From Trichoplax sp. H2 (taxonomy: Eukaryota; Placozoa; Uniplacotomia; Trichoplacea): a DNA stretch of 64,000 nt. The notes under the pieces were generated by a model. The model saw nothing but the letters and a program-made list of their open reading frames with translations, ran no database searches and was not told the DNA's origin. Shown here one piece after another: positions 1 to 10,712 of the stretch (its first letter is position 1; every line of letters begins with the position of its first letter). A program made the translations under genes and the position numbers. The stretch covers positions 1-64,000 of the forward strand of contig NOWV01000019.1 of NCBI GenBank assembly GCA_003344405.1, written 5' to 3'.

Positions 1-1240
1 TTCGCTATCTTTCAGTGTACCTAGATATAAGATCTATGACTTACTTATTATACTAAACAAAAGAGATTAAAAAATAATAAGCACTGTTGCTTAAGTATTA
101 ATAGGTTTCTTCAATATTTTATTTATGACAGCTATCTAATTTAATTTCTAACCAATTTCTTCTCTAGAACATTCAAATTTTCCTACGAATTTGGCCAAGT
201 TGTTTTAAAGTGCATGAAATTAGAAAAAAGTATGATAAATTGTCAAAAATTCTACAATTATAAGCTCAAATAGTTACTGTTGGAGTATTTAAAGTATCCT
301 TTGTTTAACTATCCAAAATCATCTATACAATACTACATACAATACTATAAAATATTCTTACAGGGCAATCTATTTTAAAATACGAGTAAAAGTATCTACT
401 GTAACATATTATACTATAACTAAAATTACATATCATAAACATTGCAGCAGGCTATTGTTAAAGATATAACGAAGCATAAATGCGTGCAATACAAAGTAAG
501 TATTACAAATCGTCTCTTACGATATTAACTTACAAAGAGAAGATCAACGATTTTAAATGATTTTTGTACATTATACGGCCAATTATTTTAGGTTCAGTAT
601 TCTGATAAATTTTGATGTCAACTGTATTTAGTACTAGCGGAATCCGTGTACTATATTGTGTGAACGGTCGCGTTTAAGCTCTAATTATATAATTTATATT
701 AAGCGTTTAAAATACGGATCCAAATTGGGTCTAGTAATATTTATGTCTAAAATTTATTGGGCATATTACTTGATATCCACTTACATCTGAAGTTATAATG
801 TATTAAATTTAAGCTACGTTGGCCATTATGAATAGTACCCGAGCGTGATTATAATTCGTCTAAGCGTAGTAAGTTGTGAATTATATCACTGATAGCGTTT
901 ATATAAAGTAGTAGAGATTAATAGGCACCTCTATCGCTTTTTATAAGAGAAACTAAGCAAGAATAGATCGTATAATATATAGTAAAAACTATAAGTAACT
1001 ATATTATATTCTAATTGTCTAGAACTGGTAATCGCTTTGTTTATAGAAAAGATCAATATCTATAAATATCGTTGTATTAATTGCACTATAGTTATTATAG
1101 AAGAGTATATAATATAAACTCGGTATAATAGAACGTACGAGCGATTTGTGCGTATATTAAATATCTGATAGTATTCTAGCCTATCTAGCTTTGGCAAGAA
1201 ACTTAGTCTATCAATTAGCGTAGTAAACAGTAATATATTA
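1..1240. other. Gene-poor AT-rich DNA
   Basis: No supportable exon was found on either strand. The sequence is AT-rich with many short stop-rich stretches. It lies beside the first copy of the ~550-bp repeat and may hold more diverged duplicated DNA, but I could not align it convincingly to anything else in the window. Confidence 0.4.
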
Positions 1241-1803
1241 CTGTAACGAAACTTAGTACTGTGATTGTAGATTTTTAGCTATGTTAGTAAGATATACGGA
1301 AACGTAACTTTCTATATTTATCTTAAGACGTATTTTGTAGCTCTCTACTATAGACTGCAATGGTAGATTCTATGCTACAGTACAGATGACTATATATAGT
1401 AAGGTGTTGAGATACTATTAAGGCTAGAGCTAAAATAGAACTGTAATTCATATATTAGGGTATGCTTAGTTTACCGTGCTTTGACTGCTAAGAATAATAT
1501 GTACGGAAATACTGTAGTTGTTTCCATATCGGATTAATGATGGTCCGCTGTAAAATGTTGTCACTAATAATAATTTGGCTATGTGTAAATTAAGGGAGAA
1601 TATTGCTACGCTGATTGTGGCTGTGACTGCTACGAAATGAATATAAGCTGGCAACTTTAGACTATTCAGTTCGTTCTTTCTAGAAGTCCTTCAATAGTTG
1701 TATTCGGCTAGAGTAGAGTTGTGTGTAGCTAGTCTTTCTATTAGATCTGATAAAGTTCTAATTTTCTACAACTTTGGAATTTTCGTGATTGGATTTTATC
1801 ACA
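1241..1803 (-). repeat. ~550-bp dispersed repeat, copy 1 (carries conserved ORF)
   Basis: This stretch aligns over its whole length with 8184-8734 and with 9541-9700 plus 10326-10712. Shared blocks include ACAGATGACTATATA with GTAAGGTGT, ATCGGATTAATGATGGTCCG, and TTCTAGAAGTC. Conservation covers both the minus-strand reading frame (1466 to about 1683) and its flanks, so the unit was duplicated as a block rather than as a bare exon. All three copies have the same orientation. Confidence 0.75.
1466..1683 (-). CDS. Putative 3'-terminal exon of unknown membrane protein, copy 1
   Basis: The minus-strand frame is open from about 1683 to a stop at 1466. It encodes a hydrophobic stretch of roughly 30 residues (VAVTATISVAIFSLNLHIAK and onward), then a GPSLIRYGNNYSISV region, and ends STVN-stop. 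The paralogous frame at 8400-8600 matches residue by residue, including FYxGPSLIRY and the position of the stop, with many synonymous or conservative differences. That pattern suggests past selection on protein. The acceptor CAG seen in the second copy is CTG here, so this copy may have lost its splice site. No family is recognised, and a decayed gene is possible. Confidence 0.35.
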
Positions 1804-3050
1804 ATTACACTAAAGTGCTAGTAGACAGTAGCTAATGATAAAATGACTTATCTCGCTGTATTATTTGCTCTAAATAATACTCTAAGATCGAGACTGATAG
1901 CCCTAATCGGTACTCAGTAATTTCACATACTGTATTAAACTGCGAATTCTAAGACTATATTAAACACACAAAAACCCGGATCTAAGTGTATTCGTAAGAC
2001 GTGTATGTGATAGCGTTATATATTGTATTAGAGTCGAAATATCTGTGTTAGGATAATATTATTAGGCCATCCTTATTTAGTTAACATCTAATTGTAATTG
2101 TAACTTACTTATGTTAGATCGTAAATTATCGTGGAAATGTTCCGTGATAGAACATATTTGTAATCTGACTATTCTGTATTAGTCATCAGATGTATATGTT
2201 TGTAAATACTGTTGTTTGTATTAGGGAGCAGTAGCAAAATTAATGTCTAACTCAGTGAATGATTCCAAAGTTAATCGTACTAACTATGACTCATGAACTA
2301 TTGAGGAAGAGTATATAAACGCAATATATCGTGTAATAAAGTTAATTCTTAAACTAAGTGTTTAACGTAAAATACGAGGCGTCTGAGTCTTTGTGTAGTC
2401 TACTAGTAGAGCAAAAATATTCCTGATAGTGCAGATATCGTTCCTTGATACGTGGATAAAGGAATTGACTTATTGATCGTACATAACGTTATCTTATTAC
2501 AAAGCTGTTTTGTGACAGTGTAATATTTTATGTAAAATTCAGATTTATCTCTTACCGAGTTAGCCAAGGACTTCGTCTAGTTATCCATAAAATAGGTCAC
2601 GATAGTATTTTAAAAATGGAAAAAAATTTATACAATTAACTTTTTAGTAAAAACTAAGAGTACTGCAGTTATCAAAATATATAAGGGTATATCGATGCAC
2701 AAAAAATTATACTATAATTTATGTAAGGTGCGCTATAAAATATATAATATATTACACATTTCGTCTGCACTATCTCTGCAAGAACTTTATTACTTCATAT
2801 CTAAATTAATAAATAATCACTAAAGCATAAAGCTCACTTTTTGATACGAGCTAAGAATATTGATACCGCTACTTGCAGTTATCGTAGGTAACTATGTGTT
2901 TTACGCATGCTGCATAATGAAGTCGGTAATTAAATTCACATGTTACAATATCTTGTCGTTAAGCTATTTTTTAGTAAAGTCTATCATTTGAGTCTTTAAT
3001 AATTGCTGATATAGAAGAAATTCGCTATAAAAATATTAGATGTAAACTTG
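1804..3050. other. Intergenic AT-rich DNA
   Basis: No exon could be supported. The stretch lies between repeat copy 1 and the first ~240-bp array. If the minus-strand locus model is right (signal exon, array, terminal exon), it would be intronic. Confidence 0.35.
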
Positions 3051-4760
3051 CATGTGATTATCTTAGACTTATGGACTGAAATTGGAGTAACTCACTAGAC
3101 CCATAATGTTGATATCAGACAGTTTAAATGATATAAATGTGTTATTAAATCAACGTGCAAATTCTGCATTTAATGTTATCTTGTGATACAAATTAAGATG
3201 TTATAGTGTTTGATACTTCAAGATATTTGAGCTATCGAGATAATTTAAACAAAATTAGCCATCACAGTAAGCTATCATGTAAGCAAAATCATATATAATT
3301 ATTTGAGACTTACGCGCTGAAATCGGAGTAATCGCCGAAGCCATAATGTTGATATCGTATAGTATATATTATAGAAAATATATAATTATATCAGTTCTTA
3401 GTTCCGTATTTGAAAGTTTTTTATCTTAAAGCTAATTTGCAATACTTATTGCGATATAATAGTGAGCGATAGTTCTTGATATTGGAGGTATCAAGATAAT
3501 GTAAACAAATTCAATTATCAAACTATTGTAAAGCAAGGCCATAAATGTTTGTTAAAGACTTACACGCTGAAATTGTAGTAGTTGTTAGAGCGATAACATT
3601 GATATCACGATATCATACAGTGTAAATAATAAAAAATGAATACGTTAATCAGTTTTTAATTCTGTACTTGAAATTTATCTTATCACAAAGTTGATTTGTG
3701 ACACACATTACGAAATTATGGTATTTGATAGTTCATGATATTCGAAATATTGAATAACATAAACAAATTAACTATTAAAGTATCATAAAAACAAAGTCAA
3801 TATATGACTATAAAAGACTTACGCGCTGAATTCGGAGTAATCGTTAGAGCGATGATGTTGATATCATACAGTATAAATGATAGAAAATTTATAATAAACA
3901 TATTGTGATATTTTATCATTTGATGGTTCGTGATAGCCGAAATATTGAGATATTATAAACAAATTTTAATATTAAACTTTGACAACATAAAGTCACATAT
4001 ATAATTAAATAAATTATTAAACGATCATAAAAATTATATATAATAAATTAAGACTTACACGCTGAAATTAGAATATTCGTTAGAGCGATGATGTCGATAT
4101 CATACATTTTAAATGACAGAAAATATACAATAAAGACGTTATGGTATTGTTTTGTTTGATAGTTCGTGATATCGAGATAATATAAATAAATTTAATTATT
4201 AAGTTATCATAAAAACAAAGTCAGACAAGATCATTTGAGATTTATATGCTAAAAACCGGAGTAATGGTTACAACCATAATTTTGTCAAAACATAGTGTGA
4301 GTAATACAAAAAGTATAATTAAAATTGAATACATTATAATTTTTTAGTATTCGACAGATCATAATATCCTAAATATCGAGATAGTATATACAAATTTAAC
4401 TATTAAGCTATCATACAAACAAAATCAAATTTTATCATTTAATTAAGATTTATATTCTGAAATTGGAGTAATTATTAGAGCCATAATGTTGGTATCATAA
4501 AGTATAGATGACAGAAAAGGTATAATTAGCACTGTTCTTTATTCTTAATTTAACAGTTATTACGTCATAAAGCCGATTTGCCACACATATTGCGATATTT
4601 CAATTTTCGATAACTCATAATATCTGATCTATCAAGTTAACTCTTACGAACAAATTTAATTATCAAAGTATCATAATAATAAAGTCATATATACATATTT
4701 GAGACTTACGACTGCAAGCTGTAATACAATTTGAAACCATGATGTTCGAGTTATAAAAGG
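3051..4760 (-). repeat. Array 1: eight diverged ~240-bp units with splice-site-like cores
   Basis: The core recurs at about 3065, 3307, 3557, 3816, 4052, 4238, 4447 and 4703, spaced 186-259 bases. On the minus strand it reads GATATCAACATTATGG, then CTCTAACGATTACTCCG, then ATTTCAG, three bases (CGC or CGT) and GTAAGTC. This resembles branch point, acceptor, a 3-nt exon and a donor. Between cores the units share further blocks (for example AAACTATCATAAAAACAAAGTC on plus). Four to five units keep GTAAGTC; three have ATAAGTC or ATAAATC, which would kill the donor. The array sits downstream of the signal-peptide exon at 5432-5611 on the same strand. It may be a micro-exon cluster or a satellite-like expansion of one ancestral exon with its intron. 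Confidence 0.75.
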
Positions 4761-5431
4761 GAAATAAGAAAACAAATATGAATTGAATTAATTCTTAAAT
4801 ATTCTATATTTCATGCAATCTTGAAACATAGCTTGTTTTTATTCGCTGTATCATTTAGTATTTCAAAGTCAATGATATTTGATATATATGTAGAGCCAAT
4901 AGACAAGAATTTTCTAACAAAGTTTTACAATTATTAAAAACATTGGTATATATGATTACGCTCGTCCAAACTCATTGTAATTGGAAAGATAACTAAAATT
5001 GAGGCTGCGTTTCATATGACACGCATATTGAATAAATTAGTGTAAATTGCCATCTGACATCAGACCTTAAGATTTACATTAAATATCATCTTATTTCAGG
5101 GCTAACTTATAATATCATATAGTCATTTCAATACGTTATGCTTGATGATATTTGAGGAATCGAGATGATGTGCAAAATTAATCTCTAATACAAAAAAGGA
5201 TTCTTTGCAAGTGTTTACACGTCGGTCTTTTTATCAAAAATTGCAATCTCAGTGTTCCCTGTTCTAATTTTTTCAGGAGTTGTTATTATTAAATATTTAA
5301 AATTGCAATATGACTAGATAAAGGCTAAAGCGAATAGCTGTTTGGATGATCTTAATAATAAAATTGATCAAAGCATGTAGTACCGGTACCCAAAGAAACT
5401 AATCATTTTGATTAATATTTCCTTAACTTAC
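4761..5431. other. Probable intron sequence between array 1 and signal-peptide exon
   Basis: No exon was recognised. The stretch begins (minus strand) with the GTAAGTTAAGG donor of the exon at 5432-5611. Confidence 0.35.
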
Positions 5432-5611
5432 CTTCGCTTCCATAATTTTGCGAGCTTCTTCCTCATCAATAATATTCTCTTCTGCCAAATCACTTAATTT
5501 TTCCTCATCCATGAATTCTGGAGAGTATTCTTCATCAGATTTATCTTGTTCAGCATTTGCAAGAACAATGGCACAGAAGAGCGTAGTAATCAATATGATC
5601 TTGGTATTCAT
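5432..5611 (-). CDS. Signal-peptide first exon of a small secreted protein
   Basis: The minus-strand exon encodes 60 residues starting MNTKIILITTLFCAIVLANA, a textbook signal peptide with likely cleavage after LANA. It is followed by a very acidic segment (EQDKSDEEYSPEFMDEEK ...) that ends EEARKIMEAK. The exon ends AAG|GTAAGT, a consensus donor, in phase 0. I chose the ATG at 5611 rather than an in-frame ATG at 5644 because it starts the signal peptide directly. The acidic stretch resembles the pro-region of secreted peptide precursors. The mature part must lie in downstream exons, toward lower coordinates, where array 1 is found. The family is not recognised. Confidence 0.65.
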
Positions 5612-8183
5612 TGCTATTAAAAGGTAAATAAAATTAGCAACCATTGCAATTTGCTTTTAACCGATTACATAAAATAGAATACTATTTTTACTATCTCAAT
5701 CATAAGATAATATAAATGTCACGGCTAAAATCCGAATAAGAGGGAAATTTTTAAAAATTTCGAGCTTTAACTGGCTATGCAGGTGCCTATAAGTACAATG
5801 TTCATCTTATTTAACCATCTTATTACCCTACGGAAGTGTTTAATTTGATTGGATGCACGGAACAGACTATAAGAAGTTTATTTTCTTCCTCTTTAGCAAA
5901 TAATCTTCCTTAAAGTACTTATATTTTTATTCCAAGTTTTGGCCAGCTATTACGCATAACAGCCGGGAATTACGCTCTATCGGTAATGTTAATATTAAAA
6001 CTGTACTAAGAAAGCTAATATAATTGTGTTACTTCCACGTTATACTACCGCAGAAATAGTTCTGCTTAGGTACTTGTTAGATAATTTTGTTAGACAGCAC
6101 ACTAAAAGTAATAACTGTTAATGATTCATTATTTGTAATCGAACGTTTTTACCTGTGAACGAAATCACATAGACCTACGAACAAGAACTGAAAGCTACTA
6201 CAGTACCTCTTACAAGCTACACTTTGCATTATTATATAATTTAGCAGCCGGAAGACTAACGACTATACAGTACAATTAGATAGTTAATTACAGATAAGTT
6301 TATTAACACGTCTCAACACATAAGTCTTAACATTCCGCATGAAATTACAGGTGAAAGTGAACCATGACAGGTATCTCCCCATATGATAATACCTGTCCTT
6401 AATGTAGAATTACGATTATGACCAAGTATAAATTCTAATTTATCCAAAATTAAAACAATCAATGATTACTTTACGGATCATTTACGTATTATCGATTGCA
6501 ACATCGTATTAAATACTGCATATAACATACGGTATGCCATAACATTTCTCAAAAATTTTCAAATCTGCAATATTGTATAAGATAAATTAGTTCTTTCGTG
6601 AGGTCTGTATATAAATATTCAATACGTAACAAATTTTATGAGTTAGCTCTTTAGCCACAAAGGTAATTGTCAATAGATAAAAAGCCTCTGAAGTTAGTGA
6701 GAGTAATTTTGTCTACGACAATTTACTTATTTGAATAGCTAAACGCGTACATTTATAGTATTATTATCTATTGATAGCGACAAATCATTATGAAATTTTT
6801 CTTAAATATGCTTCAGATTCGGCCTTAGTAATAAATCTAACGACTTTATAATATAGAGGGTTTTAGTTTCTACGCACTTTTAATGATTGAAGTACGTTAC
6901 TGTTCTAAGTACTATTGCAGATAAATATCGAAGACAGGTTTGAAATTAATTCATACTGCAAATCTCACTTAATAACGAGATGGCAAATATTGAATGGAAA
7001 GTGAATATCATCTCCCAGGTTCAGGACTAGTTTTATCGCGGAGTTTTATCCGTAATCAGATATGAAGTCGTGTGATTTGTTCTACCGAGAAATATCAACT
7101 ATGCTACTATAAATTTTACAAGGTTATCGTTTCTCCATACGCTAATACCGGTGATTAATATCCAAATACGCTTGTATTTCATATTCTTATAAATATTCAG
7201 ATTTACAAAAAAGTGTATAGTAGCCTCCATGCCTCTCATTTAAGTTGTCTCTAGTTAAATTATATTACATTCTACAATTACTTAAGCCTAAAATATCGCA
7301 AGCTATAAAGTTCTCTGCTACAATTTTGAATTCACAAATAGAATAGAAAATCATTACTTTCCTTTGTTATTAACTAATTTAATATGCCAATGAAGGATCT
7401 TAAAAATAGGACCAAAAGGCACGATTTGTACCAGAGATTTAACCTTTGAAATAAATCGTGCTTTTTACATAATTGCACGTAACATTTCTTTTATAGCTAA
7501 AATGTAAATCTGTAGATTAAGGATCTTCTACTAGTAGGTAGGGAGTATAAAAATACCGGTTGACTTGCGCGAAGCGAGAAAAGTCCCAAAATTTATAAAA
7601 GTAACTAGGAATAACATCTGTGGTAAATATTTACAAATTACTGTTGATGCACAGCTAGGCGCATGAGACTTGGCTAGCTTTCAACAAAATTAATTGTCAG
7701 TTACGATTGCTGAAGATAGTTAGACTGAATATAGGTAGCCTTAGCCAATTTAGAAGGCGAAGTAATTTATGTGAGAAAGTGAAATATCACAAGAAATACG
7801 CATAATTTCCTGTGAGAAAATTAGTAAGACACTGTAATTAGTTACACACTTACTTGTACATTAACTAACATTGTTACCAACCATTCTTATGACTGCAGAG
7901 TTAAATAAATTCGTTTACGTTTTTGAATAGCTGCTTCTAATCTATTGTATTAGCTACCCGTATTTAGCTGACTAAGGCGGTACCACGAGGTGCAAAGATT
8001 TCGGACACTTAGTAGCCTCTAGCTTAGAACTAGCTATAATTTTAATAGGGAAAGCTATCTGTGTGATATCTGTGGTTGTGACACTTGCGTTAATTTTAAT
8101 TGTATTGATAATATGCTCATATATGAAATGAGCTAGGTAAGCTTATAAGATAGTCTAACAAATGTAACGCATTATTTATCTTG
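5612..8183. other. Intergenic AT-rich DNA
   Basis: No exon, RNA gene or ordered repeat could be supported on either strand. The promoter of the exon at 5432-5611 should lie at the left end, but no specific element was identified. Confidence 0.35.
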
Positions 8184-8734
8184 CTGTAATGTAACTTAGT
8201 ATTGTGATTGTAGACTGTTAGCCATGTTTAGTATAATGTACGGTAGATATTTATCCTAAGAGATATTTAGTAGCCATACCTATAGACTGTAGTGGTATAG
8301 ACTCTATGCTAGAGTACAGATGACTATATACAGTAAGGTGTAGAGTTACTAATAAGGTTATAGGTAAAATTAAAACTGTAATCATATATTAAGATATGGT
8401 TAATTCGTTGTACTTCGGCTGGTATGAATAAAGTCTACGTAAATACTGCAGTCGTATACATATCGGATTAATGATGGTCCGCAGTAGAATAGTGTTACTA
8501 AGAATAATTTTACTATATGTAATATAAGGTAAAAGGTTGCCATGCAGATTGTAGCTGCAAATGCTACGAAAAGTATAAAAGCATGTAACTTTAGATTATT
8601 CTGTTAGTTCGTTCTAGAAGTCTTTAGTAGTAGTATTAGGATAGAGTAGAGCTGCGTGTAGTTAATCTTTGTATAAGATACAATAAAGCCCTTATTTTTC
8701 TAAAATTTGGAATTTCATGATCGGTATATATCAC
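8184..8734 (-). repeat. ~550-bp dispersed repeat, copy 2
   Basis: It aligns end to end with 1241-1803: CTGTAATGTAACTTAGTATTG against CTGTAACGAAACTTAGTACTG at one end, and TTTGGAATTT with TATATCAC at the other. It carries the intact minus-strand reading frame at 8400-8600. Confidence 0.75.
8400..8600 (-). CDS. Putative 3'-terminal exon of unknown membrane protein, copy 2
   Basis: On the minus strand an acceptor-like GAACTAACAG is followed by 66 codons and TAA. The product begins NNLKLHAFILFVAFAATICM, continues through a hydrophobic segment to FYCGPSLIRYVYDC, and ends SRSTTN. The frame from the acceptor is phase 0. No ATG is present, so a simple ORF search misses it. It matches copy 1 closely, including the stop position. 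The protein family is not recognised. One membrane segment near the start of the exon is likely. It could be the last exon of a gene whose earlier exons lie at higher coordinates, or a relic of one. Confidence 0.4.
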   Translation of the reverse strand, partial: NNLKLHAFILFVAFAATICMATFYLILHIVKLFLVTLFYCGPSLIRYVYDCSIYVDFIHTSRSTTN

Positions 8735-9540
8735 ATTTGATATATAGCACACTAACTCTATTCGATTCGAAGTCTGTGGTACAGCAGCTTAACTTACGTT
8801 TATTTGCTAACATTTTGCCAATCATGCTAAATGATGTTTAACTACACAACGTGGCACGAATTGGGGATTAAGACTCTTCAGGTACTGAAGAAGCCCGTAC
8901 TTAGACCATATAACTACAGTTATATTATGCTATAAATATTTATATCGTTATGTAGGCAACCATTTAACGCGAAACAGCTACGCTTAATGCCTAATATACT
9001 GTTTCTTAATTAAAAGTTTGCTCTTATTACCGTACATCTTACAAAAACCAGTATACACAAAAATATATCACTATAAATGATTCAGACCATGTTAACCAAA
9101 CTAGAACATTTATTAATGCAGGACAACATTACTAAGAGAATTAACATCGTGCTTGACTTTATATGCCTTTTGATAGTTTAAAATCAAAGATTAGGTCAGA
9201 GACTTACCGAATGAAATTTTTGAATTACCGTTAGACCTTGGTTAAAATACAAATTTGTAATGGTAGTCAGCTATTTCTAATAGGCGGTATTTATTGATTC
9301 GATCAGACTTCAAAAACATCAATAGGTAAACATGCCTAAACAAATATACCAACTGGTAATCTATCAAGAAAAAATAAAATTCTCTATACGACTTGCAACA
9401 AAGAAATCTGTAATTTTTTAAGGTAAAGAAATTCTATTGATTTGCAATGTTAACACTGCTTTACATTCCTGAATTTGATAGTAAAGGACAATCAGATTAC
9501 TTTTGTACTGATTATTCTACGCCTGAAAGAGTTGTGAAAT
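8735..9540. other. Intergenic AT-rich DNA
   Basis: No exon or repeat was identified between repeat copies 2 and 3. Confidence 0.35.
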
Positions 9541-9712
9541 AACTTATTATTGTGATTTTAGGCCATTAGCCTTGTTTATTTGATGTGCAATAGTGTCTTT
9601 TCTATATTTATCTTATGATATATAAAGTAGCCCATAATTATAGACTGTAAGGACAGATTGTATGCTAAAGTACAGATGACTATATACGGTAAGGTGTTTT
9701 TAAATTAATAAA

Positions 9713-10324
9713 TGTCACAACCCTCACTTGTGGCAAAGGAAAGTAAAGAACTCTGGTGTAGTTACTTAAAACTTGGGCTATTTCTCCCAGTACTTTCAGT
9801 TTCTATGAGAGAAGTATTTGAGAGCTCGATTTCTCGGCTGATCTCCACAGACAACTGACTAATTATTACACTATTCTACACGATATGAGTCTTGCCGTTT
9901 CTTGAGCAATTACTAACTTTATTCTACAAACACACGCGCTTAAATAGGTTTCTACAGTGAATTCCAATATTAACGAGTGAGAATTCATGCTTTACAAGTT
10001 ACATTAATTAGTACTAGTGCAAACTCCCGTCGCTTTACTGACGGTTTACGATAATGTGCTCATTTAACAGAGGTTCAGTAACTTTATATCGTGTACTGTG
10101 TACAGTACTGTACTGTACTGTAATGTACTAGCTCAATTTTTAGAGATTAATACACCTTATAAACCTACAGTAAATTAACTGCTAACAACTTCTATTTTTA
10201 TCTCATTTCTACCATCCTATTATCAGCTACAAGCGCATTAAAACATAGCACATAACCTTATCTTATCTATTCATAAGCATTCATTAATTTACAGTTACTT
10301 AATTAGTAACGGCGTACCGTGACA
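9713..10324. mobile_element. 612-bp insertion with TGTCAC...GTGACA ends
   Basis: This segment interrupts repeat copy 3 and is absent from the same place in copies 1 and 2, so it was probably inserted. It starts TGTCAC and ends GTGACA, a perfect 6-bp inverted terminal match. The flanks are AATAAA and ATAAGC, so any target duplication is short or eroded. There is no transposase frame; a non-autonomous element is likely. It contains a short GTACTGTACTGTACTGTA run at about 10106-10125. Confidence 0.45.
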
Positions 10325-10389
10325 ATAAGCTACTAATTAGGTTAGAGGTGGAAATAGAATTGTAAATCATATTTTGGGATATGCTCAGT

Positions 10390-10570
10390 TCATTGTACTT
10401 TGAGTGGTAGGAATAATATCTGCGAAAATACTACAATCATTTCTATTTTGGATTAATAAAATATAACGGTTTGCTGTAAAATATTGTGACTAGTAATAAA
10501 CTGAATATGTGTAAAACATGATTGTAGCTGCGAAGGCTACAGAGAGTATAAAAGCAGGAGACGTTAGATT
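10390..10570 (-). pseudogene. Broken copy 3 of the unknown membrane-protein exon
   Basis: The minus strand keeps an acceptor-like CAATCAG and the opening residues AFILSVAFAATI. It then has a deletion and frame change giving an early TAG. Further on, the C-terminal residues DCSIFADIIPTTQSTMN-stop reappear in another frame. Comparison with 8400-8600 shows decay by indels. Confidence 0.5.
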
Positions 10571-10712
10571 ATTATCTGATTGTTCTTTCTAGAAGTCTTT
10601 CAATAGTTATATTCGGATAGAATAGAGCTATGTGTAGCTATTCTTTGTACCAGATCCAATAAAGTTCTAATTTTCTACAACTTTGGAATTTTCGTAATCG
10701 GGTCTAACCACA

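Larger units (their letters stand above)
9541..10712 (-). repeat. ~550-bp dispersed repeat, copy 3, interrupted by an insertion
   Basis: The left part (9541-9700) matches the other copies up to GGTAAGGTGTT. The match resumes at about 10326 with CTACTAATTAGG and runs to about 10712. The interval between is foreign to the repeat. The minus-strand frame is broken: it starts well (AFILSVAFAATI) but carries a deletion and an in-frame stop before the conserved C-terminal residues. This copy is therefore a pseudogene-like relic. Confidence 0.7.
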
